A DNA stretch of 64,000 nucleotides from Bacteroidota bacterium (GTDB lineage Bacteria; Bacteroidota; Bacteroidia; Chitinophagales; Chitinophagaceae). Positions within the stretch are counted from its first letter, which is position 1; each line of letters starts with the position of its first letter. Of this stretch, positions 1 to 9,094 are shown in pieces. Location of the stretch: the NCBI GenBank assembly GCA_018268015.1, contig JAFDXJ010000006.1, positions 1-64,000 of the forward strand, in the 5' to 3' direction. Made by a program: the position numbers and the translations under genes. The notes beneath the pieces are model-generated. The model did no database searches. It saw nothing but the letters and a program-made list of their open reading frames with translations, and was not told the origin of the DNA.

Positions 1-1139
1 CTAATACCATTTTCTCCAAAGCTTGGGTCTAATTGTCCATCTGAGGTATAGCGTAGCAGGATAAGCCCTACAAAAGGAACAGTATAAGCACCGGCTATTG
101 TAAGTATCTTCCCATCCGATTGAAAACATACATCGTAAGAATAAACATACGTATTCTGGTAGGTAACAATCTTCCCGCCATTATCTCCAAAAGCATTATC
201 AACAGTACCATCCTCATTGAAGCGGCAAAGACCCATTACCTCATCCTCATTTTGACCTGTTTCTCCCGTACATACTATCTTACCATCCGGTTGTACCGCC
301 ATCCCAAACATAAGATTATTCCAGTCACCACTCTGCCCCTGCCCAAAATCAAATTTGGCCGTTCCATTATCGCCAAAGCCGGCATCTATGCTGCCATCCG
401 GGTTAAAGCTCTCCAGCATATAAGCAGGGTGGGAATTATATATATTGTAAGTGCTGCCCCTGACTAATTTACCGTTTGGCCTGATGATTAAAGAATTGGT
501 AATGGTCGCGTTTGCATCGTGCGTTAATACAATTCCTTCGTCTCCAAAATCCGGGTCAAGACTGCCATCTGTCCTGTATCTTGCTATGAATGTATTATGA
601 TTATCGTATTCATTCTTTTGCACATACCCGGAGATTACAATTTTGCCATCCGGCTGTACAACTAAACCGGTACAAAAATTTAAAATATCTATATGTAAAG
701 CGCTAAACCCATTGACACCGAAGCTGCTGTCTAACCTCCCATCCTGGAAACAGACAATGATGCCTATATCAGTTCCCCCTCCCGGAAAATATTTTCCAGC
801 ACAGGCAATCCTGCCGTCTGCCAGCAAGGCAAAAGCCTTACTATCGGAGCTAAGTAATTTTCCGCCAAGGTTAATGCTAAAGCGGCCGCCATGCCCAAAA
901 CTTTCATTGTAACTCCCATCCGGGTTAAAACAGTCAAAGCATATTCCCTGGTACTGGCCCATCACCAAAATATTGTTATTGGGCATGATGATTGAATAAT
1001 AACCTGCATTATAAGTATTTTCAAGCACTAAGCCCCCGTCTCCAAAGGAGGAGTCTAAGCTGCCTGGCTGGGCATGGAGTGTTTGGTTCAGCAATATGGT
1101 TGATAAAAAGGCTACTATTATTTTAAATATATTTTTCAT
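1..1139 (-). CDS. Secreted delta-60 repeat protein (5' part; runs off left edge)
   Basis: The reading frame is open from an ATG at 1139 to the window edge (379 codons), so the C-terminus is missing. Residues 1-24 form a signal peptide ending HAQ. After it, the motif D-x-x-FG-x-x-G recurs about every 55-60 residues (for example LDSSFGDGG near 28-36, NESFGHGG near 78-85, LDSSFGVNG near 136-144). Each copy is preceded by a DGKI-type strand such as QPDGKIVISG. That is the delta-60 (TIGR02608) repeat, a beta-propeller-like extracellular module. Seven FG-x-x-G copies are visible. Proteins of this type in Bacteroidota often end in a type IX sorting domain, which cannot be checked here. The role is unknown; cell-surface or secreted binding is an inference. 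Confidence 0.85.
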   Translation of the reverse strand, partial: MKNIFKIIVAFLSTILLNQTLHAQPGSLDSSFGDGGLVLENTYNAGYYSIIMPNNNILVMGQYQGICFDCFNPDGSYNESFGHGGRFSINLGGKLLSSDSKAFALLADGRIACAGKYFPGGGTDIGIIVCFQDGRLDSSFGVNGFSALHIDILNFCTGLVVQPDGKIVISGYVQKNEYDNHNTFIARYRTDGSLDPDFGDEGIVLTHDANATITNSLIIRPNGKLVRGSTYNIYNSHPAYMLESFNPDGSIDAGFGDNGTAKFDFGQGQSGDWNNLMFGMAVQPDGKIVCTGETGQNEDEVMGLCRFNEDGTVDNAFGDNGGKIVTYQNTYVYSYDVCFQSDGKILTIAGAYTVPFVGLILLRYTSDGQLDPSFGENGI

Positions 1140-1434
1140 CTTATTTGATTTTGAAAAAATAAATAAAGTACGAAAGAAGCAGATTTTTTCCCATAGCAAT
1201 TTATTGAATGATAGAAAAAAGGTTGCTTCGTAAATATAAAACATTTTTTGAAGAAGGAAATGAAATAATTTTCCAAGAGCGTGAATGTTTTTTCTCCTGC
1301 CCAACCCTGTACAAGGCCCTGATGGGTGCGACGCAAGGATGTTCCATAGAATGGCAAAAGCCGGTAACAAAAACTTTTTTATGAAATGCGGCATTAGTTC
1401 GGTCAAACCATTAACTTTATAAAAAAATCAGGAA
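1140..1434. other. Gap between divergent genes with a GC-richer segment
   Basis: No convincing gene lies between the delta-60 gene and apaG. Most of the gap is very AT-rich. The stretch about 1294-1368 is clearly richer in G+C and holds the string TGCGACGC. It resembles an interspersed extragenic element or gene relic more than a promoter, but nothing here identifies it. Confidence 0.35.
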
Positions 1435-1821
1435 ATGGTTTCTAAAATTTCAGAAGGGGTTGAAATTAGTGTTGAGGTTTTTTACCAGGAAAATCTCGGC
1501 AGTATGATGCAAAAAGAATTCACATTTGCCTACCGCATTTCCATTGAAAACCTGAATAATTTTCCTATCCGTTTACTTCGCCGGCACTGGTTCATATTTG
1601 ACAGTAATGGGGAGCAAAGTGAAGTGGAAGGAGAAGGGGTCATCGGGGAACAGCCATTCATAGACCCGGGCCAAAAATATCAATACATGAGTGGCTGCAA
1701 CCTGAAAACAGAAATGGGAAAAATGTATGGCCAATACCTCATGGAAAATACAGATAATCAGGCTACCTTTTATGTAAATATCCCTCCCTTTGAAATGATC
1801 GTGCCATTTAAAAATAATTAG
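1435..1821 (+). CDS. apaG: ApaG domain protein
   Basis: This 128-residue protein matches the ApaG/DUF525 family in length (about 125 in E. coli) and in its hallmark segment GEGVIGEQP (66-74) followed by PGQKYQYMSG (78-87). The family folds as a fibronectin-III-like beta sandwich. It has been linked genetically to Co2+/Mg2+ efflux and, in one homologue, to pyrophosphate binding; its biochemical role is unsettled. No signal peptide, so it is cytoplasmic. The ATG at 1435 gives the usual N-terminus. The stop overlaps the stop of the convergent gldB by 4 bp, leaving no room for a separate terminator. Confidence 0.9.
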   Translation: MVSKISEGVEISVEVFYQENLGSMMQKEFTFAYRISIENLNNFPIRLLRRHWFIFDSNGEQSEVEGEGVIGEQPFIDPGQKYQYMSGCNLKTEMGKMYGQYLMENTDNQATFYVNIPPFEMIVPFKNN

Positions 1822-2825
1822 CGCGGTTTATACTTTGCCTGATCATAGATTTGTTTTGCCGGAATTTCCATTAAATCCTGCAAAGATGTTTTGGCATGAG
1901 CATCCATCCATTTTTCTACAATCTTCCATCCCACAAATTGCCCTATAAATCCCGGTGAGGCATCACCAAGTGCTTGTGTTTTCGGCGCATCATTCATATA
2001 ATCCCGGATGATGGAAGGATCTGTGACAAACAGCAAATCATTCTGCACAAAAAAAGCCCAGATAAGCCCTTCATTTTTATTGCAACCATCCAATTGACTG
2101 GTCGTATAACCGGTTAATAATGTATCCGAAACCTGAGGCAATAAATGTTTCAACACATATAAACGCTTTCCGGCTTCAATCATCTGTTGTACCAGTGGCA
2201 ACCTGCTACTGCTGTCTATAAAAAGATCTCCAATCAGGTTTTTCATACAATTTACGGGTATATATCCGGGTTCAAAACGGCGTGAAATGTATGCCGGATA
2301 AATATCTTCTATATATTCTGTATGATACGCAGGGAAATCTCTGCCGAGGTATAACTGCAAACCGACGGCAAGCCCGGAGGAGGTAAGTACATTACCATAA
2401 GATTCAATGGGGCCGGTATAAGTAATGATGTTTTTAGGTAGTGTATAATCAGGAAAATAATAATGCATATACTTTAATCCCGTTTCTACGATAGCCATTT
2501 GTTTTTCAAAATCTTTATAATGACTATTCACACTATCCTGGATATTTTTATAGGCTGCTAAAAATTGGGGCACAGACTTGAGGATGCTGTCTTTTTGTGG
2601 TGCAAGGCCGAGTATATTATATAAAAAATCATTCAGAAAAGCCGGATATTTGTTTTGCAAGTGTTGCAGGGAAAGCGCCAAATTGGTTGTATCCAGCGAA
2701 AAAAAATCCTGATCAAATCTTTCCGTAGGCAACTGGATCTTGATGGCTGAAACATCCGGAGTCGTGGAGTTATGGCAAGCAGTAAGCATACAAAGAATAG
2801 AAAACCCCAAAAGCATTTTTTTCAT
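1818..2825 (-). CDS. gldB: Gliding motility lipoprotein GldB
   Basis: The 335-residue product begins with a lipoprotein signal (LTAC, modified Cys at 17) and continues with the GldB pattern: an LPTERFDQDFF-like start, an NKYPAFLNDFLYNILGL segment, and a C-terminal GQFVGWKIVEKWM-like region. GldB is a membrane lipoprotein needed for gliding in Flavobacterium. In gliding-negative members of the phylum it is retained, probably for envelope or type IX secretion functions. It stands alone here, divergent from nadE and convergent with apaG. A TATTTCGC element lies 3 nt before the ATG, hinting at a leaderless message. Confidence 0.85.
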   Translation of the reverse strand: MKKMLLGFSILCMLTACHNSTTPDVSAIKIQLPTERFDQDFFSLDTTNLALSLQHLQNKYPAFLNDFLYNILGLAPQKDSILKSVPQFLAAYKNIQDSVNSHYKDFEKQMAIVETGLKYMHYYFPDYTLPKNIITYTGPIESYGNVLTSSGLAVGLQLYLGRDFPAYHTEYIEDIYPAYISRRFEPGYIPVNCMKNLIGDLFIDSSSRLPLVQQMIEAGKRLYVLKHLLPQVSDTLLTGYTTSQLDGCNKNEGLIWAFFVQNDLLFVTDPSIIRDYMNDAPKTQALGDASPGFIGQFVGWKIVEKWMDAHAKTSLQDLMEIPAKQIYDQAKYKPR

Positions 2826-2828
2826 TTG

Positions 2829-2836
2829 GCGAAATA
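2829..2836 (-). promoter_or_regulatory. Promoter -7-like element of gldB
   Basis: On the minus strand this reads TATTTCGC, close to the Bacteroidota TAnnTTTG box, with only 3 nt before the gldB ATG. No clear -33 TTG partner was found. Confidence 0.4.
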
Positions 2837-2927
2837 AAATAAAAGTGGTGGAAAGATTTGTTAAGAAATGAAAGCATTCATTTTAATGAAAAGACCGGCA
2901 CATATACTTTTTTTGGCTCCGGGATTC

Positions 2928-2935
2928 TACTTTTG
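2928..2935 (+). promoter_or_regulatory. Promoter -7 element of nadE
   Basis: TACTTTTG fits TAnnTTTG exactly and ends 6 nt before the chosen nadE ATG at 2942. This supports the downstream start over the longer in-frame start at 2858. Confidence 0.5.
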
Positions 2936-2941
2936 CTTATC

Positions 2942-4624
2942 ATGAAAATAGCTGTTGCCCAACAAAATTATCTTATCGGCGATTGTAAAAACAATGCCCT
3001 TAAAATTATTAATGCCATCCGGGAAGGTAAAAAAAACGGCGCCTCGCTGATTGTTTTTTCAGAACTGTGTATCTGTGGCTACCCTCCCTTAGATTTTTTA
3101 GAATTTGATGACTTCATACAAACATGTTATGATGCATTGGAAGAAATCAAATTACATGCAGATACGATAGGCGTTCTTGTAGGATGCCCAGCAAAAAATG
3201 AAACAAAAAAAGGGAAGGGCTTATTCAATGCGGCCTTTTTTTTATATGAGAAAGAAATCAAAGCGGTTGTCCATAAAACGCTTTTACCGAATTATGATAT
3301 TTTTGATGAGTACCGTTATTTTGAACCGGCCTTTGAATGGAACATCATTCCTTTCATGGGAAAACGCCTGGCAGTCACCATTTGCGAAGATATCTGGGAT
3401 ATGGGTAATGCTCCTTTATACCGGATAAACCCCATGGAAAAACTCCTGCAACAATCACCAGACCTGATGATCAATCTCAGCGCTTCTCCCTTTGATTACA
3501 CACACCCGGAAGACCGGAAAGCCATTATCAAATCCAATGTGGAGAAATATCATTTACCCATTATTTATTGCAATACGGTGGGCAGTCAGACGGAAATTGT
3601 TTTTGATGGCGGCTCTATTGTTGCGGATAAAGAAAGCAATATAAGACTGGAGATGAAGACTTTCGGGGAAGACATGCAATACATTCAATTGCTGGAAGAT
3701 GGCACTTTCGATAAAGACATTATTTCTACAGGAGATACTTTGCCCCAGATGCCCTTAGACCCTGAATTTTTTGAACCTTCCCTGAATATTCACCTGGTAT
3801 ATGAAGCTTTAATATTAGGCCTCAGGGATTATTTTAAAAAAATGGGATTTTCAAAAGCAATCCTGGGATCCTCCGGTGGTATAGATAGCGCCGTAGCGCT
3901 GGCCATCGCCTGTGATGCTCTGGGCGCTGAAAATGTTCATGCCTTATTGATGCCTTCTGCATTTTCAAGCCATCATTCTGTGGAAGACGCAACACAATTA
4001 AGCGTGAATCTTGGCAATCCTTATGAAGTGATCTCCATAGAAAATATTTACAAGGATTTTTTACAATCCTTACAGCCGGTTTTTAAAGATCGTCCGTTTA
4101 ATGTGGCCGAAGAAAATATTCAAAGCAGGTCGAGGGGAAATTTATTGATGGCCATAGCCAATAAATTTGGATATATTTTATTAAATACCTCTAACAAAAG
4201 TGAACTGGCCACAGGCTATGGCACTTTATATGGAGATATGGCCGGGGGTATCAGTATCCTTGGGGATTGCTATAAACAACAGGTCTATGCCCTGGCACAT
4301 TTTATCAATCGGTATAAAAAAATTATTCCTGAAAATATTTTACTAAAACCACCGAGTGCAGAATTAAAACCGGATCAAAAAGATAGTGATAGTTTACCGG
4401 ACTATGCTATCCTGGATGCCATATTATATCAATATATAGAAAGAAGAATGGGCCCAAAGGAAATAAAGGACCTGGGATTTGAGTCTTCATTGGTAGATCG
4501 TATTTTAAAAATGGTCAATACCAATGAGTATAAGCGCAAACAATTTTGTCCGATCATTCGTATTTCATCTAAAGCCTTTGGCAGTGGGCGCCGAATGCCT
4601 ATTGTAGGAAAATATTTGAGTTGA
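2942..4624 (+). CDS. nadE: Glutamine-dependent NAD+ synthetase
   Basis: It amidates nicotinic acid adenine dinucleotide to NAD+, using ammonia released from glutamine. The 560-residue protein has an N-terminal nitrilase-type glutaminase domain with the Glu-Lys-Cys triad visible (E41 in FSELCICGYP, K112 in HKTLLPNYD, C148 in TICEDIW). A C-terminal ATP-pyrophosphatase domain follows, with P-loop SGGIDS at 311-316. The frame is open upstream to 2858, but those 28 residues are not family-like and a promoter element sits at 2928-2935, so the start is taken at 2942. Cytoplasmic; monocistronic between gldB and the ClC gene. Confidence 0.95.
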   Translation: MKIAVAQQNYLIGDCKNNALKIINAIREGKKNGASLIVFSELCICGYPPLDFLEFDDFIQTCYDALEEIKLHADTIGVLVGCPAKNETKKGKGLFNAAFFLYEKEIKAVVHKTLLPNYDIFDEYRYFEPAFEWNIIPFMGKRLAVTICEDIWDMGNAPLYRINPMEKLLQQSPDLMINLSASPFDYTHPEDRKAIIKSNVEKYHLPIIYCNTVGSQTEIVFDGGSIVADKESNIRLEMKTFGEDMQYIQLLEDGTFDKDIISTGDTLPQMPLDPEFFEPSLNIHLVYEALILGLRDYFKKMGFSKAILGSSGGIDSAVALAIACDALGAENVHALLMPSAFSSHHSVEDATQLSVNLGNPYEVISIENIYKDFLQSLQPVFKDRPFNVAEENIQSRSRGNLLMAIANKFGYILLNTSNKSELATGYGTLYGDMAGGISILGDCYKQQVYALAHFINRYKKIIPENILLKPPSAELKPDQKDSDSLPDYAILDAILYQYIERRMGPKEIKDLGFESSLVDRILKMVNTNEYKRKQFCPIIRISSKAFGSGRRMPIVGKYLS

Positions 4625-4748
4625 AAAAGATCATTTCTTCTATTGGTATATTTTCAAGGATTAAGGATAAATAGAATCCAACGGACTTATGTTTTAAAAT
4701 AAAAAAATCTTATTCCTATCTTCGTTTTACTAAAAAACTTCATCGTTT

Positions 4749-6557
4749 TTGTATTTACAAACCTACAGGAAGCGCTTCATCAGGTCTCTTGTCCGATTTA
4801 ATGATTGGCGAAAAAGACATATTTCAAAAATAAATTTTCTCATCCTCATTTCTGCTGTTGTAGGAATCATTGGCGGAATTGCATCTTCCTTACTCAAGAA
4901 ACTGACCCATCTCATAGCCAGTTTTCTTCAAAATGATTTTCATTGGGAATATAAATATTATCTCTACCTTTTTTTCCCACTCATCGGTATTTTCTTAACC
5001 ATCCTATACATACGCACTTTTATTCGCCGGAGTAAATTCCAGCATGGTATTCCTGCAATTCTTTACAATATTTCCCGGAATTCCAGTAAAATTGATTTTC
5101 ATAATATCTATAGCCAGATAATATCCAGTGCACTTACGGTGGGGCTTGGCGGATCAGCCGGGCTCGAAGCGCCTGCTGTAGCAAGTGGTTCCGCCATTGG
5201 TTCAAATTTAGGTCAATTTTTCGGACTCAATTACAGGGAGACTACACTGCTTCTGGCTTGTGGTGCGGCGGCCGGTATTTCCGGCGCATTTAACAGCCCT
5301 ATTGCCGGAATGATCTTCGCCATGGAAGTCATACTACCTGAATTTTCAATACCGGTGGTTATTCCATTATTACTTTCATCAGCACTGGCCTCTGTCGTTT
5401 CTCATTTCATTTATGATGAGCCGCTATTCGCCCTGGTTACAAAAGACTGGAGTATTCAGGCATTTTGGTATTACATCACATTAGGTGTTCTCGTTGGTTT
5501 TTATTCCGTTTTTTACAGTAAAGTCAACAGTAAAATCTTTACCCTGTTCGATAAAATTAAAAATCGTTACAACAAAGTTTGGATAGGCGGGATTGCTCTG
5601 GGTTTGATGATTGCATTACTCCCGGCATTGTATGGTGAAGGGTATATTACCATTCAAAAATTGTTGGATGGCAATTATTCGTCTCTTTTGGCAAATAGCC
5701 TTTTTGGACAATATCAGGATGTAGGCTGGGCGCTTGTATTATTTGGTTTATTATCCTTTATTGGAAAAACTTTTGCCAGTGTTATTACCATGGCCAGCGG
5801 AGGCAATGGGGGTATGTTTGGGCCAACAGTGGTGGTAGGCGGGTTAATCGGATTTGTATTCTCCTATGGGCTGAATCAAACTGGATTAGTGCATTTAAAC
5901 GTTACTAATTTTATCATTGCCGGAATGGCTGCCTCTGTTAGTGGCGTCATGCATGCGCCTCTTACGGGCATTTTCCTCGCAGCCGAAATAACCGGCGGTT
6001 ATGTATTGATGGTTCCGTTAATGATTGTATCGGCTTTGTCTTACTTCATAAATAAAGGGATATTAAAATATTCCATCTACACGAAAGATCTGGCAGAACA
6101 GGGCAATTTATTAACCCAGGAAAATAAAGACAATAGCGTTTTAAGAAGCCTGAAATTAAAATACCTTATAGAAAAAGATTTTGTGGTATTAAAGCCTGAT
6201 GATACACCCAAAAGCAGAAGCCATGATATTATTCATACCAGGAGAAATATATTCCCGGTAGTGGATGCAGACGGCATTCTCCTGGGGATTGTTCTCAGTG
6301 ACCATCTCCTGGAATTACTGATAAGTAATGATGAAGAAAAACAAAACAAGTGGATGAAAGAGGTGGCACAACCTGTAGATAAAATCATTCCCATCAATAC
6401 ACCCATGCATGAAGTGATGCAGGTTATGGATAAGATGGACCTGCGCATACTACCCATCGTTGATGATCAAAACAGGTACCTGGGTTTCGTTACTAAAAAC
6501 GGCATTTTTAATAAATATCGTATGATGCTGATTCGCCAGCCTGATTATTTACAATGA
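4749..6557 (+). CDS. ClC-family chloride channel/transporter with CBS domains
   Basis: The 602-residue membrane protein has about ten hydrophobic helices (residues 28-440) followed by two CBS modules (about 455-600) that usually bind adenine nucleotides. ClC landmarks are present: HGIPA (99-103, for GSGIP), GGSAGLEAP with the gating glutamate E140, and GGMFGPT (354-360). The glutamate-to-valine position (AMEV, V194) corresponds by my alignment to the internal proton glutamate of CLC-ec1, which favours a passive channel or weak coupling. The start is a TTG; there is no in-frame ATG before the first helix. It lies alone, convergent with the universal stress gene. Confidence 0.88.
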   Translation: MYLQTYRKRFIRSLVRFNDWRKRHISKINFLILISAVVGIIGGIASSLLKKLTHLIASFLQNDFHWEYKYYLYLFFPLIGIFLTILYIRTFIRRSKFQHGIPAILYNISRNSSKIDFHNIYSQIISSALTVGLGGSAGLEAPAVASGSAIGSNLGQFFGLNYRETTLLLACGAAAGISGAFNSPIAGMIFAMEVILPEFSIPVVIPLLLSSALASVVSHFIYDEPLFALVTKDWSIQAFWYYITLGVLVGFYSVFYSKVNSKIFTLFDKIKNRYNKVWIGGIALGLMIALLPALYGEGYITIQKLLDGNYSSLLANSLFGQYQDVGWALVLFGLLSFIGKTFASVITMASGGNGGMFGPTVVVGGLIGFVFSYGLNQTGLVHLNVTNFIIAGMAASVSGVMHAPLTGIFLAAEITGGYVLMVPLMIVSALSYFINKGILKYSIYTKDLAEQGNLLTQENKDNSVLRSLKLKYLIEKDFVVLKPDDTPKSRSHDIIHTRRNIFPVVDADGILLGIVLSDHLLELLISNDEEKQNKWMKEVAQPVDKIIPINTPMHEVMQVMDKMDLRILPIVDDQNRYLGFVTKNGIFNKYRMMLIRQPDYLQ

Positions 6558-6579
6558 ATTCCAGCGTTTGTAAAAAGTT

Positions 6580-7422
6580 TCATTCATCATTTTCATGAAT
6601 CATCATTAAAGGAACATGGCTGTGAAAGGCTAGTTTCTTAGTATGATTGTTGGAAAACAATTTATCAAACAACCCATGTTTCTTGGGAATGGTGATGATG
6701 AGATCCACTTTTTTTTCAAGGGCAAATGCATTGATGCCTTCAATAAAATCTTCGTTATCTGAAAAAGTATATTGTGGGTTATAGGTATGAAAGAATTCAT
6801 TGAGCATCAAGCTTTCAAATGGAGTATCCACAGAAAAATTCTTTTGACGATGGTCAATATTTAATATGAATAAACCGGCTTTGGTAACATCCAATATATT
6901 CCGGATCGGCTCAACCGGCATGGTATCTACGACTTTTTTAAAATCACAGGCCAGCACTACTTCCTGGATCGGAGACCAGGCAGCACCCGGCGGAATAATG
7001 ATTACGGGCGTTTCACTATGCCGGGCAACATGTACGGCATTACTGCCTACAAGTGTTTCCTGCAATTTACCGCCACCGGTAACGCCCATCACAATAAGGT
7101 CTGCACCAAGCGAAGTGCATAATTCATTGATATCATTAGATAAAGTAGTGTATTCACTTTTCAATTCAATAGCCATCTCCGTCGGGCATTCGGAGATCAC
7201 TCCATTTTCAAATTTTTTTAAAGCCTCTTTACTTGCATTGATGGTGGCTTCCACACCAATGAAATTGATTGGGCCCATATTCAACTCTGTTGGCATGGGT
7301 TCTTCACAGGCATTATATAAAATCATTTTAGCTGCCTTCAACTGGTTACCTAAGTGGATGGCATAAATAGCGGCATTTCTGGCTGTTTCAGAGAAATCAG
7401 TAGGTAAAAGAATTGTCTTCAT
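6580..7422 (-). CDS. Tandem universal stress protein (UspA family)
   Basis: Two Usp domains are fused (about 1-147 and 150-278). The first begins MKTILLPTDFSETA and carries the nucleotide-binding signature G-x2-G-x9-G-S-N in GVTGGGKLQETLVGSNA, followed by ETPVIIIP. The second has lost the glycine signature (it reads NNHTKKLAFHSHVPLMMI). So one ATP-binding and one degenerate half are expected, common for tandem Usp proteins of this phylum. The protein is cytoplasmic, with a stress or energy-sensing role by family. A TAATTTTG promoter element lies 20 nt upstream of the ATG. Confidence 0.9.
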   Translation of the reverse strand: MKTILLPTDFSETARNAAIYAIHLGNQLKAAKMILYNACEEPMPTELNMGPINFIGVEATINASKEALKKFENGVISECPTEMAIELKSEYTTLSNDINELCTSLGADLIVMGVTGGGKLQETLVGSNAVHVARHSETPVIIIPPGAAWSPIQEVVLACDFKKVVDTMPVEPIRNILDVTKAGLFILNIDHRQKNFSVDTPFESLMLNEFFHTYNPQYTFSDNEDFIEGINAFALEKKVDLIITIPKKHGLFDKLFSNNHTKKLAFHSHVPLMMIHENDE

Positions 7423-7442
7423 TTCATCAACTTTTGTCTATT

Positions 7443-7450
7443 CAAAATTA
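7443..7450 (-). promoter_or_regulatory. Promoter -7 element of the Usp gene
   Basis: Minus-strand TAATTTTG fits TAnnTTTG, 20 nt before the ATG at 7422. Confidence 0.45.
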
Positions 7451-7521
7451 ATCATTTAATGCTTGCCGTTCATTAAATAAACTGAAAATAAAAGGTTAAA
7501 CAAGAATCTATTTCATAAAAT

Positions 7522-8247
7522 TCAAATCTTTTCTAAAAGCCACCATTTCTTTTTCCGGGGCACAATTTTATAATTGGTCGTAATATATTTATGGATATGT
7601 GCCATCGCTTCATCATAATCATCTGTAAGTAAAACCAGGTTCATATCACCTTCTGAGATGGTGCCATTGATGGACATGTTATAAATATTTTCCATCAGAG
7701 GCTCATAAAATTCTTTACCAAAAATAACAACGGGGAAAGAAGTAATGCATCCTGTTTGGATCAGCGTTAACGTTTCATAAAACTCATCCATCGTACCGAA
7801 ACCTCCCGGCATAATGATAAATGCGTAGGAATATTTTACCAACATCGTTTTACGAACCGAGAAATGCTCAAAGGTTACGGAAGAAGTGAGGTAAGGGTTT
7901 TCAAATTGTTCATGAGGCAAAACAATATTACAGCCAACAGACCTACCGCCATTTTCAAATGCCCCTCGATTGGCTGCTTCCATAATACCCGGCCCGCCAC
8001 CGGTAAGTGTTGTAAAACCAATGCCGGCAATACGTTTCCCAAACTCACGCGCAGCAATATAATAAGGATGATCTTCCTTAAAACGGGCAGAGCCAAAAAC
8101 GGTAATACATGGCCCGACAAAATGTAAGTGTCGAAATGCATTGATAAACTCCCAGAATACTTTGAAAGCAAAAACTAATTCATAACTCCGGCTCTTGGGG
8201 CCCTCCAGGTAAACGGCTTTCTTGGCAGGAATAATTCTTTTCAGCAT
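7522..8247 (-). CDS. LOG family protein (TIGR00730 type)
   Basis: The 241-residue Rossmann-fold protein has both LOG signatures: GGGPGIMEA (83-91) and PGGFGTMDE (147-155). The family includes cytokinin riboside 5'-monophosphate phosphoribohydrolases and bacterial nucleotide 5'-monophosphate nucleosidases (PpnN-like), which split AMP-type nucleotides into base and ribose 5-phosphate. Old annotations as lysine decarboxylase are wrong for this family. It is probably single-gene: 99 nt separate it from the usp start downstream, and it is divergent from xth. The exact substrate cannot be read from the sequence. Confidence 0.88.
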   Translation of the reverse strand: MLKRIIPAKKAVYLEGPKSRSYELVFAFKVFWEFINAFRHLHFVGPCITVFGSARFKEDHPYYIAAREFGKRIAGIGFTTLTGGGPGIMEAANRGAFENGGRSVGCNIVLPHEQFENPYLTSSVTFEHFSVRKTMLVKYSYAFIIMPGGFGTMDEFYETLTLIQTGCITSFPVVIFGKEFYEPLMENIYNMSINGTISEGDMNLVLLTDDYDEAMAHIHKYITTNYKIVPRKKKWWLLEKI

Positions 8248-8301
8248 GAATATTTTTTTATAGCCCTAAAATTAGGCAATACATACATACCATATCATGA
8301 G

Positions 8302-8309
8302 TATCTTGC
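8302..8309 (+). promoter_or_regulatory. Promoter -7-like element of xth
   Basis: TATCTTGC resembles TAnnTTTG and lies 13 nt before the xth ATG. Confidence 0.35.
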
Positions 8310-8322
8310 AACTAAAATCTAT

Positions 8323-9093
8323 ATGCGTATTATTTCTTATAATGTAAATGGTATCCGTGCAGCCATTAAAAAAGGCTTATTGGAGTGGCTCACAGAGGAT
8401 GTGGCGGATATCATTTGCCTGCAGGAAATAAAAGCCACTCAGGAAAATGTAGATATTGAAAAAATTCAAAGCCTGGGATTTCATACCTATTGGTTTTCTG
8501 CAGAAAAAAAGGGATATAGCGGCGTAGCTGTTTTTACAAAACAAAAACCATTACAAGTCTTTTATGGCCATGCTCAAAATCAAAGCGACCTGGAAGGCAG
8601 GCTCATTCGACTTGATTTTAAAAAGTTTATTTTGATCAATGCGTATTTCCCTTCCGGAACCAGTGGTGAACTAAGACAAAACTATAAATATGAATGGCTG
8701 GATGGATTTAAATCTTATATAGAAAAATTACAAAAAGAAAATAAAAAGGTCGTTGTGTGCGGCGATTATAATATCGCACACAAAGAAATAGATATCCATG
8801 ATCCTAAAGGAAATAAAAAGAGTTCCGGTTTCCTGCCTGCTGAAAGAGATTGGATGGATCATTTTTTTCAAACAGGATTTACGGATTCATTCAGGCATTT
8901 GCATCCGGAAGATGCTGGTTTTTATAGTTGGTGGAGCCAACGCTCTCCAACGGTAAGAGCGGAAAATAAAGGCTGGCGCATTGATTATATTTCCATTACG
9001 GATAATCTGCGGAAACTTTTAAAAAGCGCTGCCCTATATCCGGATATAAAACATAGCGACCATTGCCCGGTATTTATTGAAATTGATTTATAA
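8323..9093 (+). CDS. xth: Exodeoxyribonuclease III / AP endonuclease
   Basis: It cleaves DNA 5' to abasic sites and removes 3' blocking groups in base excision repair. The 256-residue protein is full length for the ExoIII branch. Visible active-site residues are N7/N9 in SYNVNG, E35 in CLQEIK, D148 and N150 in CGDYNIAH, and the D246-H247 pair in SDHCPV. Cytoplasmic. Its stop lies one base before the DUF4286 start, so the two genes are probably co-transcribed. Confidence 0.95.
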   Translation: MRIISYNVNGIRAAIKKGLLEWLTEDVADIICLQEIKATQENVDIEKIQSLGFHTYWFSAEKKGYSGVAVFTKQKPLQVFYGHAQNQSDLEGRLIRLDFKKFILINAYFPSGTSGELRQNYKYEWLDGFKSYIEKLQKENKKVVVCGDYNIAHKEIDIHDPKGNKKSSGFLPAERDWMDHFFQTGFTDSFRHLHPEDAGFYSWWSQRSPTVRAENKGWRIDYISITDNLRKLLKSAALYPDIKHSDHCPVFIEIDL

Positions 9094-9094
9094 T

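Noticed and set aside
120..912. Plus-strand frames opposite the delta-60 gene
   Set aside because: These are antisense shadows of the real minus-strand gene, which has a signal peptide and periodic motifs.
1136..1357. 73-residue minus-strand frame upstream of apaG
   Set aside because: No family features and overlapping the delta-60 gene start; composition does not look coding.
2858..2941. Longer N-terminus for NAD synthetase
   Set aside because: The 28 extra residues are not family-like and a promoter box lies at 2928-2935, downstream of that start.
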